From NCBI RefSeq assembly GCF_014697105.1, contig NZ_JACJRF010000007.1:62001-126000 (forward strand): a stretch of 64,000 nt of DNA. The letters run 5' to 3'. Position 1 is the stretch's first letter; each line of letters opens with the position of its first letter. The notes under the pieces are model-generated. The model ran no database searches, was not told the DNA's origin, and worked only from the letters and a program-made list of their open reading frames with translations. This DNA comes from Anabaena subtropica FACHB-260 (lineage in GTDB: Bacteria > Cyanobacteriota > Cyanobacteriia > Cyanobacteriales > Nostocaceae). Shown in pieces: positions 25,726-34,308 of this stretch. Position numbers and translations under genes: made by a program.

Positions 25726-27582
25726 ATGAATCAGTTTCTATTTACAACAAGTTGGTGTGTACCTTTTTACAGCTTGATGGGCGCACTTTTGACATTACCT
25801 TGGGGAATAGGAATAGTTCGACGTACCGGGCCAAGACCTGCGGCGTATTTTAACTTGTTGACCACCCTTTTGAGCTTTGCTCATAGCCTATTAGTATTTA
25901 AGGATATCTGGAGCATAGAACAAGAAAATCTAGTGATTACTTGGTTTCAAGCTGCGGATTTAAACTTGTCCTTTGCGTTGGAACTCTCACCAGTTAGTAT
26001 CGGGGCTACAGTTTTAATTACTGGGCTGAGTCTTTTGGCTCAAATTTATGCCTTGGGTTACATGGAAAAAGACTGGTCACTAGCACGTTTTTTTGGACTG
26101 GTCGGCTTTTTTGAAGCAGCACTGAGTGGTTTAGCTATCAGCGATTCCTTGTTTCTCAGCTATGCACTATTAGAAATATTAACGCTTTCTACTTACCTGC
26201 TCGTAGGGTTTTGGTATGCTCAACCGCTAGTGGCGACAGCTGCAAGGGATGCCTTTTGGACAAAGCGCGTGGGTGACTTGTTGCTGTTGATGGCTGTTGT
26301 TACCCTTTCTAACTTGGCAGGGAGTTTGAACTTTTCTGACTTGTATGAGTGGGTACAAACAGCGAATTTAGACCCAGTAACTTCAGCATTGTTGGGATTG
26401 GCTTTAATTGCTGGGCCGGCTGGTAAATGCGCTCAATTTCCCTTACATCTGTGGTTAGATGAGGCGATGGAAGGGCCGAACCCAGCGTCTGTGATGCGGA
26501 ACTCACTGGTGGTAGCTGGCGGTGCTTATGTACTGTACAAACTTCAACCAATCTTAGTTCTGTCACCAGTGGCATTGAATGCCTTAATTATCATTGGTGG
26601 GGTGACAGCAGTTGGTGCAACGTTGGTTTCTATTGCTCAAACTGATATTAAGCGCTCATTATCTCATTCCACTAGTGCATATATGGGACTGGTGTTTTTG
26701 GCAGTGGGTTTAGAACAGGGTGGTGTAGCGCTGATGCTGTTGTTAACCCATGCGATCGCCAAGGCACTACTATTTATGAGTTCTGGTTCCATCATATATA
26801 CTACCCACAGTCAAGACTTGACAGAAATGGGTGGTTTGTGGTCAAGGATGCCAGCTACTACTACAGCCTTTGTAGTTGGTTCCGCAGGAATGGTGACACT
26901 ACTACCACTAGGTAGCTTTTGGGCGATGTTGGCTTGGGCTGATGGATTGGTAAGAGTTAGCCCTTGGGTAATTGGAGTGTTGATATTAGTCAATGGTTTG
27001 ACAGCCTTAAACTTGACGCGGGTATTTAGACTGGCATTTTGGGGGAAAGCGCAACAAAAAACCCGCCGCGCGCCAGAAGTCGGCTGGACAATGGCTTTAC
27101 CAATGGTGACACTGACGATATTGAGTTTATTATTACCCCTGATGCTACAGCAATGGTACTTATTACCAGCGTGGGAAAGTATTGACTGGTACATAGTTTT
27201 AATATTGGTGTCTTCTACTGTAGCTGGTGTGGTGATTGGAGCAACAATTCATCTCCACAAAGCTTGGTCACGTTCAACAGTGTTGAGTTGGAGATTTGTC
27301 CAGGATTTATTGGGTTATGACTTCTACATTGACCGCATTTATCGCTTGACAGTCGTAAGTGCAGTAGCTTCATTGTCGAAGATTTCTGCGTGGAGCGATC
27401 GCTATTTAGTTGATGGTTTGGTTAATTTAGTTGGCTTTGCCACTATTTTCGGTGGACAAGGTTTGAAATATAGCATTTCCGGTCAATCCCAAGGATATAT
27501 GTTGACCATCCTCGCAGTAGTCAGCGCCTTAGGCTTTTTTATTAGCTGGTCATTGGGCTTACTCGATAAATTGCCTTTTTAA
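25726..27582 (+). CDS. ndhF4: NDH-1 subunit NdhF4 (CO2 uptake type)
   Basis: A 618-residue, multi-span NuoL/NdhF homologue. It has the antiporter-like core WKDWSLARFFGLVGFFEAAL, FWTKRVGDLLLLMAVVTLS, FPLHLWLDEAMEGPNPAS and QTDIKRSLSHSTSAYMG, and a C-terminal helix arm. NdhF3 and NdhF4 replace NdhF1 in NDH-1 complexes that hydrate CO2. The F4 name rests on its partners ndhD4 and a CupB-sized protein and on the absence of cupS. It starts the operon ndhF4-ndhD4-cupB. Confidence 0.9.
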   Translation: MNQFLFTTSWCVPFYSLMGALLTLPWGIGIVRRTGPRPAAYFNLLTTLLSFAHSLLVFKDIWSIEQENLVITWFQAADLNLSFALELSPVSIGATVLITGLSLLAQIYALGYMEKDWSLARFFGLVGFFEAALSGLAISDSLFLSYALLEILTLSTYLLVGFWYAQPLVATAARDAFWTKRVGDLLLLMAVVTLSNLAGSLNFSDLYEWVQTANLDPVTSALLGLALIAGPAGKCAQFPLHLWLDEAMEGPNPASVMRNSLVVAGGAYVLYKLQPILVLSPVALNALIIIGGVTAVGATLVSIAQTDIKRSLSHSTSAYMGLVFLAVGLEQGGVALMLLLTHAIAKALLFMSSGSIIYTTHSQDLTEMGGLWSRMPATTTAFVVGSAGMVTLLPLGSFWAMLAWADGLVRVSPWVIGVLILVNGLTALNLTRVFRLAFWGKAQQKTRRAPEVGWTMALPMVTLTILSLLLPLMLQQWYLLPAWESIDWYIVLILVSSTVAGVVIGATIHLHKAWSRSTVLSWRFVQDLLGYDFYIDRIYRLTVVSAVASLSKISAWSDRYLVDGLVNLVGFATIFGGQGLKYSISGQSQGYMLTILAVVSALGFFISWSLGLLDKLPF

Positions 27583-27703
27583 GAGTGCTGAGTGCTGTTA
27601 GAGGTAGCGGGGCGTTCAGCCCGTGCTGAGTGAAGAAATTAATTGTTTTATTTCTTCTGCCCCCTGCCCCCTGCCCCAAAACCTCATTTCCTGATGTTTA
27701 CCT

Positions 27704-29206
27704 ATGCTTAGTGTCTTAATCTTCGCCCCATTATTGGGTGCGCTTCTAATTGGTATACTCCCTTCTGGCATGAACGGGAGAAATTCCCGGAATGTGGCAT
27801 TGATTTTTGCAAGTTTGACTTTCTTGTGGTCAGTAATACTGGCAAGCCAGTTTCAACCAGGAGAAGTTAACCAACAGTTTAGTGAGTTTCTACCTTGGAT
27901 AGATTCCTTGGGATTGAGTTATAATCTGGGTGTGGATGGTCTATCTTTGCCGTTGCTGGTGTTGAATGGATTATTAACAGGCATAGCCATTTACAGCAGC
28001 GATGAATCCTTACAGCGTCCTAAATTTTATTACTCCTTGATACTGATATTGAGTACTGGGGTAGCTGGAGCCTTTCTGGCTCAAGACTTATTGTTGTTTT
28101 TCTTGTTTTATGAACTGGAACTCATTCCCCTATATCTATTAATTGCGATTTGGGGTGGTTCAAGACGGGGTTATGCAGCGACAAAATTCTTGATCTACAC
28201 TGCTTTTTCGGGAATTGTCATTCTAGCCAGTTTCCTCGGCTTGGTTTGGTTGAGTGGATCTGGAAGTTTTGCACTATCTAGCTTAGATGCTAAGTCTCTA
28301 CCCTTAGCAACTCAACTCCTACTATTAGCAGGAATTTTAGTAGGTTTTGGCATCAAAATGCCGTTAGTTCCCTTTCATACTTGGTTGCCAGATGCTCACG
28401 TTGAAGCTTCTACACCGATTTCCGTGTTGCTGGCTGGCGTACTTTTGAAATTGGGAACTTATGGTTTATTACGGTTTGGGATGAACTTGTTGCCAGAAGC
28501 CTGGGCTTATGTAGCGCCTTGGTTGGCAGTTTGGGCAGTGGTGAGTGTATTGTATGGTTCATCATGTGCGATCGCCCAAACAGACATGAAAAAAATGGTA
28601 GCCTATAGTTCTATAGGACATATGGGCTACATACTGTTAGCGGCGGCGGCGGCGACACCTTTAAGTACTTTAGGCGCTGTCATGCAGATGATTAGCCACG
28701 GGTTAATTTCGGCACTGCTATTTTTGCTGGTGGGGGTTGTGTATAAAAAAGCAGGTAGCCGCGATTTAGATGTGATCCGGGGATTGCTGAACCCAGAACG
28801 AGGTATGCCTGTCATTGGTAGCTTGATGATTGTCGGTGTTATGGCCAGCGCGGGAACTCCGGGAATGGTAGGTTTTATTTCCGAGTTTATTATATTTCGG
28901 GGAGCATTTGCGGTTTTTCCAGTGCAAACACTGATATCAATGATTGGTACAGGTTTAACGGCGGTTTACTTTTTAATTCTCGTAAATAAAGCATTTTTCG
29001 GGCGCTTGTCGGCACAGGTTCTGAACTTACCACGAATTTATTGGGGCGATCGCATTCCTGCTTTTATCTTAGCAGGGCTGATTGTGCTTTTTGGTATCCA
29101 ACCATCTTGGTTAGCCCGTTGGACTGAACCCACTATCACAGCTATGTTTAGTGTCGAAAATACAGTAGCAACAGTCAGTCTAGATAAAGTAAAGGGCAAA
29201 AGTTAA
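27704..29206 (+). CDS. ndhD4: NDH-1 subunit NdhD4 (CO2 uptake type)
   Basis: A 500-residue NuoM/NdhD homologue with about 14 membrane spans. The proton-path signatures FFLFYELELIPLYLLIAIWGG, FGIKMPLVPFHTWLPDAHVEA and QTDMKKMVAYSSIGHMGYI are intact. It partners NdhF4 in the constitutive CO2-uptake NDH-1 complex. It is 121 bases after ndhF4, the gap holding a C-rich tract. A 53-base stem-loop lies just after its stop codon. Confidence 0.92.
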   Translation: MLSVLIFAPLLGALLIGILPSGMNGRNSRNVALIFASLTFLWSVILASQFQPGEVNQQFSEFLPWIDSLGLSYNLGVDGLSLPLLVLNGLLTGIAIYSSDESLQRPKFYYSLILILSTGVAGAFLAQDLLLFFLFYELELIPLYLLIAIWGGSRRGYAATKFLIYTAFSGIVILASFLGLVWLSGSGSFALSSLDAKSLPLATQLLLLAGILVGFGIKMPLVPFHTWLPDAHVEASTPISVLLAGVLLKLGTYGLLRFGMNLLPEAWAYVAPWLAVWAVVSVLYGSSCAIAQTDMKKMVAYSSIGHMGYILLAAAAATPLSTLGAVMQMISHGLISALLFLLVGVVYKKAGSRDLDVIRGLLNPERGMPVIGSLMIVGVMASAGTPGMVGFISEFIIFRGAFAVFPVQTLISMIGTGLTAVYFLILVNKAFFGRLSAQVLNLPRIYWGDRIPAFILAGLIVLFGIQPSWLARWTEPTITAMFSVENTVATVSLDKVKGKS

Positions 29207-29207
29207 C

Positions 29208-29260
29208 GGTTGGTAATTGGTAATGGGTAATTAAATTTTATCTATTACCTATTACTAACC
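29208..29260. repeat. Stem-loop between ndhD4 and cupB
   Basis: Segments 29208-29224 and 29244-29260 pair at 15 of 17 positions around a 19-base loop. No T tract follows, so it may protect or process the message or attenuate it rather than fully terminate. Confidence 0.5.
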
Positions 29261-29322
29261 CCAAAGAATAATATAAATCTGCAAAGAAAAACAATATTTT
29301 TATTTATTAGGGAGAAATAATC

Positions 29323-30453
29323 ATGGTAAATATTAAAAATAAGCCAGTTAATAAACCTTTAGCTGAATATATTGAACGCCTGAAAAAAGGAGATGCACTA
29401 CTTGTAGATAGTCCCCAAAATGTATTGGAAGTAGTGGGAATCCTCAAAAGCTATGGTGTAGTTCTAGATGCTTATTCCAAAAACCTGATTTATATAGCTG
29501 ATCATCAATTTTTAATATTTTTCCCATTTTTTAAATATTTTAATGGGGATGTTTCTTGGAAGAAATTACTACGTCATTGGTGGCATGACAGAATCAATTT
29601 TGAATATGCCGAGTATTGCATGAAAGCCATGATGTGGCACGGTGGCGGTGGCTTAGACGCATACTTAGATACTCCAGAATTTCAGGAGAAAGCAGAAGCA
29701 GTTATTCAAGCAAAATTTGCTAAAAATCCCTTGATTAAAAGTTTGAATCAACTGTTTCCAGATTTTTTAACTGAACAGTTAAGGGTGTCTGCTTACTATA
29801 GCGGGTTGGGTCAATTTTGGCGAGTTATGGCTGATATGTTCCTGAGCTTATCAGACCGTTATGACCGTGGTGAAATCAAGACAATTCCTCAAGTTGTAGA
29901 ACATATTAAAGCTGGTTTAGTTGCAGATGCCACCAAGCCGATTACTTACGAGGTGAAAATACAAGATAAAGTCTATGAAATTATCCCCAAAAGTTTAGGT
30001 TTGACTTTCTTAGCAGACACAGCAGTACCTTACGTAGAAGCAGTATTCTTTAGAGGGACTCCCTTTTTAGGAACAGTTTCTTATAATGCCCAAGCCTATC
30101 AAATTCCCCCTGATCAAGCTCGATTTCAATACGGTGCATTATACGCCGATCCTTTGCCCATTGGTGGAGCAGGTATTCCTCCCACCTTACTAATGCAAGA
30201 TATGCGTCATTATTTGCCAGAGTATTTACATGAAGTTTATCGCCGTAGTATTAGGGGTGAGGATGATTTGCGAGTGCAAATTTGTATTACTTTTCAAAAA
30301 TCAATGTTTTGCGTCACCACAGCCGCTATTTTGGGACTGATGCCTTTTCCTTTGGATACCAATGAACCATCAGAACAGGAAGCAAATCAAGTCTATCTAG
30401 AAAAATGGATGGATAGATTTGTCACATCAAGATTGGTTGAGGTTAACACATAA
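29323..30453 (+). CDS. cupB: CO2 hydration protein CupB/ChpX
   Basis: A 376-residue member of the cyanobacterial CO2 hydration (Cup/Chp) family that binds the distal arm of NDH-1 and converts CO2 to bicarbonate. The length and the ndhF4-ndhD4 partners point to CupB (constitutive, low affinity) rather than the longer CupA. Visible conserved blocks are the HWWHDRINFEYAEYCMKAMMW segment (in two parts around residue 85-106), GGAGIPPTLLMQDMRHYLPEY and RRSIRGEDDLRVQICITFQ. It starts at an ATG with GGGAG upstream. Confidence 0.85.
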   Translation: MVNIKNKPVNKPLAEYIERLKKGDALLVDSPQNVLEVVGILKSYGVVLDAYSKNLIYIADHQFLIFFPFFKYFNGDVSWKKLLRHWWHDRINFEYAEYCMKAMMWHGGGGLDAYLDTPEFQEKAEAVIQAKFAKNPLIKSLNQLFPDFLTEQLRVSAYYSGLGQFWRVMADMFLSLSDRYDRGEIKTIPQVVEHIKAGLVADATKPITYEVKIQDKVYEIIPKSLGLTFLADTAVPYVEAVFFRGTPFLGTVSYNAQAYQIPPDQARFQYGALYADPLPIGGAGIPPTLLMQDMRHYLPEYLHEVYRRSIRGEDDLRVQICITFQKSMFCVTTAAILGLMPFPLDTNEPSEQEANQVYLEKWMDRFVTSRLVEVNT

Positions 30454-30495
30454 ACAATTATAATTTTGGAAAATCCGTCAACACAAACATAGCAA

Positions 30496-31347
30496 ATGTT
30501 AGGCGATCGCTATAAAAATCTTCATCTAATTCAGCAACTAGACCCAGTACATGATCACTGCCAGATTTATCATTTAATTAATGGCTATGAGTTCTCCTGG
30601 GATATGACGCGTTCTTTGGAAGTTGCACTGATGCGGACTTACTGTATTCCCAGCATTTCCAAGTTACTGAATCAAACAGGAGAATTTATTCATCGTCCCC
30701 AAAAACGCTACGATGATACATCCATAATTGTAGTTGAGATTGCCAAGTGGGGTTATGATAGCGATCGCGGCAAACAAGCCTGGGAACGCATGAATGCAAT
30801 CCATCGCCGCTTCAGGATTGATAATGCTGATTTCCTCTATGTGCTTTCGACATTCATTTACGAGCCGATTCGGTGGAATGCTCGTTTTGGTTGGCGACTC
30901 ATGTGTGAACAAGAAAAATTAGCCGCGTTTTACTTCTGGCGGGAAGTAGGTAAGCGGATGGAAATTCAAGATATCCCCGAAAGCTTCGCAGAGTTTGAAC
31001 GCTATAACTTAGATTACGAAAAACAAAACTTTCACTATTCTGATACAAATCGCCGTGTCGGAGAAGCAACCCGCGATTTATTTTTGAGTTGGTATCCTTG
31101 GTGGATGCGATCGCTCTTAACACCAATCATATATGCTTTACTAGATGATACAATCCTTGATGCTTTCGGTTTTCCCCATTCTTCTCCCTTACTCCGTTCC
31201 CTTGTAGCCAATATTTTGAAATTACGCGCCAGATTCTTGCGGTTATTACCACCACGGACTCAGCCAAACTTTTATATTGACTCTCCCATCCGCACCTATC
31301 CCAATGGTTATGAGATAGAGAAGTTAGGGCCAGCAGAAAGCAAGTAG
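30496..31347 (+). CDS. DUF2236 (MpaB/Lcp-like) oxygenase-family protein
   Basis: A 283-residue protein with the DUF2236 fold seen in MpaB-type and latex-clearing (Lcp) heme oxygenases. Supporting segments are YDDTSIIVVEIAKWGYDSDRG, RMNAIHRRFRI, TFIYEPIRWNARFGWR and FYFWREVGKRMEIQDIPESF. A hydrophobic C-terminal half (MRSLLTPIIYALLDDTILDAF) may dip into a membrane. It is 42 bases after cupB on the same strand, so it probably shares the transcript. Many family members bind heme b, but I cannot place the ligands with certainty. The link to CO2 uptake is positional only. Confidence 0.75.
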   Translation: MLGDRYKNLHLIQQLDPVHDHCQIYHLINGYEFSWDMTRSLEVALMRTYCIPSISKLLNQTGEFIHRPQKRYDDTSIIVVEIAKWGYDSDRGKQAWERMNAIHRRFRIDNADFLYVLSTFIYEPIRWNARFGWRLMCEQEKLAAFYFWREVGKRMEIQDIPESFAEFERYNLDYEKQNFHYSDTNRRVGEATRDLFLSWYPWWMRSLLTPIIYALLDDTILDAFGFPHSSPLLRSLVANILKLRARFLRLLPPRTQPNFYIDSPIRTYPNGYEIEKLGPAESK

Positions 31348-31353
31348 CTGGTA

Positions 31354-32076
31354 TTATACATCTGGTTCAACACCAAGAGAGCGTAATTGAGCAATCAGGC
31401 GATCGTTCCTTTGGCGTTCCTGTTCGGCTCTCTCTTCACCAGTCAGCAACAAATTACCGTTCGCATCCCACCAGCGTAGCCACGGTAATTCCATATTCTG
31501 ATATGAGTCCGGACAGATACCTAACTCCACACCTAATGGATGTATGGGATAATGTCCGCGTTCATTGGCTGCTAATAATTGATACTGCCCCTCAATTAGG
31601 TGATAAACTTCTATACTGGCTTTATTTACCTCATAAATGCCATAAAATGGCGGACGTATCACCTGCTCATAAACCCAAAATTTACCCTTCCAAGGGGTTT
31701 TGTCTCGTTCTTCCGTACCATCACCAGACACAAACTCTAATGCAATCAATGGTGCAATAAACTCGCGCCACAACACATAAGACCTGCGGGTTTGCCCATC
31801 CAGCAAGGGCGGTACATTCGGTACATAAAACCAATCTGGTGCTTCCGCGCCTTTTTCTGGGGGGTCAGTCATCCGCCAATAGATACCGCTATCTTGACCT
31901 ATGCAGTATTGTCCATCAGGATGGCGTTTTTGTAATACAGGTTTAATCGAGTCGGTGAGTAGAATGCTTTGGGGATGTTCCTGAAAGTTTTTCACAAAAG
32001 TGCCATCGGACTCTGGTAGCTGCGTATGGTCAGGAAATGGCGTGAGGTCAGTGTCTAGATTGGTTGCAGAGGTCAT
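31354..32076 (-). CDS. Uma2-like DUF820 nuclease-family protein
   Basis: A 240-residue protein of the Uma2/DUF820 family, a PD-(D/E)XK-like group greatly expanded in cyanobacteria. Visible features are APDWFYVPN with the acidic residue, APLIALEFVSGDGTEE, and the KFWVYEQVIRPPFYGIYEV block (in two parts). A Glu/Arg-rich helical tail (EERAEQERQRNDRLI) ends the protein. No activity is established for the family. It is convergent with the DUF2236 gene, only 6 bases apart. Confidence 0.8.
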   Translation of the reverse strand: MTSATNLDTDLTPFPDHTQLPESDGTFVKNFQEHPQSILLTDSIKPVLQKRHPDGQYCIGQDSGIYWRMTDPPEKGAEAPDWFYVPNVPPLLDGQTRRSYVLWREFIAPLIALEFVSGDGTEERDKTPWKGKFWVYEQVIRPPFYGIYEVNKASIEVYHLIEGQYQLLAANERGHYPIHPLGVELGICPDSYQNMELPWLRWWDANGNLLLTGEERAEQERQRNDRLIAQLRSLGVEPDV

Positions 32077-32138
32077 AAGGCTACCTTTGCAGAGGTAAGG
32101 GTTGTTTTTTAGTATAGCAGTGAGAAGGTGGGGGGAGG

Positions 32139-32227
32139 GCGATCGCAGTGCTTTTGCCTGAGGGCAAAACTAAAGGCTTATGGCGGATAAGTGGAAGAGG
32201 GAGGAGGAGCGATCACAGTGCTTTTGC
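32139..32227. repeat. Direct repeat at 3' boundary of defence-like operon
   Basis: GCGATCGCAGTGCTTTTGC (32139-32157) recurs as GCGATCACAGTGCTTTTGC (32209-32227), 70 bases apart with one mismatch. The right copy ends on the stop codon of the gene at 32227. A small hairpin (TTTTGCC 32152-32158, GGCAAAA 32163-32169) overlaps the left copy. Confidence 0.55.
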
Positions 32228-33186
32228 TAAGTTTTATATTTCACAGTAGGAAGATGACGACCAATATAACCAATGATGACTTTTCCTGGTTCTTTTGGAA
32301 AGAAGTGAATTCGCCAGTTACAAAACCTTAATTTAATATGCCTATCAAACAAACGCTTTTCACCATCAGGACAGAGAAACATTCTCTCATTTTTATATTT
32401 ATTAAGAGTCGGTTCACTTTCTCTCGACTCATCAAGAGCATGGCTTTTTACATCGAATAGTCCAGTTTTCCAGTTTTCTGTACATTGCTGGAGTTCACGT
32501 AATACTTTCAATACAGGCTGAAGTTCTAACTGTCTTGTGCGGATATTTTTTAACTGCTTATAAACAACTTCACAAAAATCTAGATTTGGAAATAATTCTT
32601 CTTTCCGATTCCATATATCTTCTCCATCAATAACTATTTCATGAATACGCTTTTGTATCCATTCCTTATGTTCATTGACATGATAACCGTAGCTAGAGTG
32701 CAGAATCTCTAAAATTTCATGAACTATTTCCTCATCTTCATTAAGTTGTATTGTATCGATTTCTATATTGCTACAATTCCAGCATTCATCTGAGTTAAAA
32801 CTTACTGCTATGGTATCAAGCAAATGAGCAATACCAAGTCCAATTGCTAGTTTTCCCTCATAATAGAATTCAGATAAGCCAGTATTATTTTCAATATCTT
32901 GAATATCCGAATTGCCTAAATCTATCGATAAGGGAGCTTTCGTTGCAAGGGCTTTTATAAAACCTCTTTCCCTTTGATCTGCATCATTAAACCAACGACC
33001 AACTGGATAATTAGGTGCAAGCATGATTGTATTAAACTTTTCTTGAGAGCGAAGATTAACCTTAATACCCTGTGCAGTAAAAGCTTTAATAGTTTTAATT
33101 AACTCAGACATCCATTGTTGTGCTATTCGCTCATTTGGAGCTATATTTTGCAGAGATAGCTCATTTAATATTAAATCAAGCTCCAC
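32227..33186 (-). CDS. Unknown third protein of DUF262/ATPase operon
   Basis: A 319-residue soluble protein that I do not recognise as a whole. It has an acidic middle (ENNTG, NEDEEIVHEILEILH), several Cys including a C-x2-C (WNCSN with an earlier DECW), and a C-terminal module of about 50 residues. That module contains RFCNWRIHFFPKE and IIGYIGRHLPTVKYKT, which recalls small RelE/HigB-like toxin folds; that likeness is weak. The start is a GTG with GGGAG upstream. It follows the ATPase gene after 3 bases, so translation is probably coupled. Confidence 0.75.
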   Translation of the reverse strand: MELDLILNELSLQNIAPNERIAQQWMSELIKTIKAFTAQGIKVNLRSQEKFNTIMLAPNYPVGRWFNDADQRERGFIKALATKAPLSIDLGNSDIQDIENNTGLSEFYYEGKLAIGLGIAHLLDTIAVSFNSDECWNCSNIEIDTIQLNEDEEIVHEILEILHSSYGYHVNEHKEWIQKRIHEIVIDGEDIWNRKEELFPNLDFCEVVYKQLKNIRTRQLELQPVLKVLRELQQCTENWKTGLFDVKSHALDESRESEPTLNKYKNERMFLCPDGEKRLFDRHIKLRFCNWRIHFFPKEPGKVIIGYIGRHLPTVKYKT

Positions 33187-33189
33187 ACC

Positions 33190-34308
33190 TTAATCTCCCA
33201 CAGCAGGTTCTAACAAAATGTCCAAACTTTTTTCCCATTCATCAAAAAATCCATCTGGCCATCGGTCGATTCTACCATCCCGATCAATGTGAGGTGACAC
33301 TACTTTTGTGTCAGCCTGTCTTTGTTTTTCTTGTTGCTGAAAGTAATGCAATTGGACATAATGTGGGGTAATAATACCGCCATGAACAGCAAGACGAATA
33401 CCGTTTAAAATATGATCGCTATGAGTTTCTATCACAACCTGGATACCATAACTAGCAGCAAGTGCTAATAGTTCTCCCATTTTTGCTTGTCCTCTGGGAT
33501 GGAGATGAGCTTCTGGGTTTTCAACTAATATTAGTGTACCAGGAGGTGATGAAAGTATAGCGACAATGATTGATAAAGTGTAAGTAATCCCAAAACCAAC
33601 ATTGGTCGCGCGGTAACGATTACTGTCTCCATAGAAATATTTAATATTTACTAAACCCATTGCTGAGTTAGCTTCTATTTCGATCCGGATACCAGGACTA
33701 ACCTCTCTCATCCATGCTTCCACTTGATCTATGAGATCCATTGATTTTGCTTGTGGATAACTTAGATTTACGATGGGTATTGCTTTACGTCCATAAATAT
33801 AAAGAAAATGAGCTGTATATTCTCCTCTAGTACCAATTTGTCTCAGTCGTCTAACTTGATAATCAGACATTTCATTAAATGAACGAGGGCCAATTCTTTC
33901 AGCTTGAAGGTAGTGAAAATTTTGACTAAAAATGTTTGATTTATATATTTCAGTATTATCTGGTTCTGAAATTACATTTAAAACATCTTCTTCTTTCTCA
34001 TCTGGATTGTAATTAAAATTCCATGTAGCTTCATAGTTTTCCCAACAAATTTCAAAGCTTATATGGTTCTCCTTCGCACTTTCATAAAGAGCATCTTGTG
34101 CTGTACCAATACTTACCAAGTCACCATTTAGAGCCAAGCCAGTTTTTGGCAATAAATCCTGTTGATAAGATTGACGTAGCAGTAGTAGTGATTGAAGCAC
34201 AGTAGATTTTCCAGTGCTGTTAAGACCGGAAATTAGTGTTAGAGGTCTAAACTCAAGTAACTGATTCTCAAAACGCTTGAAGTTAATTAAACGAATAAAA
34301 CGAATCAT
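33190..34308 (-). CDS. AAA ATPase with DUF3696 domain
   Basis: A 372-residue RecF/OLD-like ATPase. Walker A is GLNSTGKST (residues 28-36). The Walker B/D-loop block LILVENPEAHLHPRGQ has its catalytic Glu at about 263, and the switch His is in VIETHSDHILNGIRLAVHGG. The C-terminal segment DRDGRIDRWPDGFFDEWEKS is the DUF3696 signature. Such single-chain ATPases accompany nuclease or toxin effectors in defence systems such as retron, Septu and PARIS relatives. Its start codon overlaps the stop of the DUF262 gene by 4 bases (34305-34308). Confidence 0.85.
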   Translation of the reverse strand: MIRFIRLINFKRFENQLLEFRPLTLISGLNSTGKSTVLQSLLLLRQSYQQDLLPKTGLALNGDLVSIGTAQDALYESAKENHISFEICWENYEATWNFNYNPDEKEEDVLNVISEPDNTEIYKSNIFSQNFHYLQAERIGPRSFNEMSDYQVRRLRQIGTRGEYTAHFLYIYGRKAIPIVNLSYPQAKSMDLIDQVEAWMREVSPGIRIEIEANSAMGLVNIKYFYGDSNRYRATNVGFGITYTLSIIVAILSSPPGTLILVENPEAHLHPRGQAKMGELLALAASYGIQVVIETHSDHILNGIRLAVHGGIITPHYVQLHYFQQQEKQRQADTKVVSPHIDRDGRIDRWPDGFFDEWEKSLDILLEPAVGD

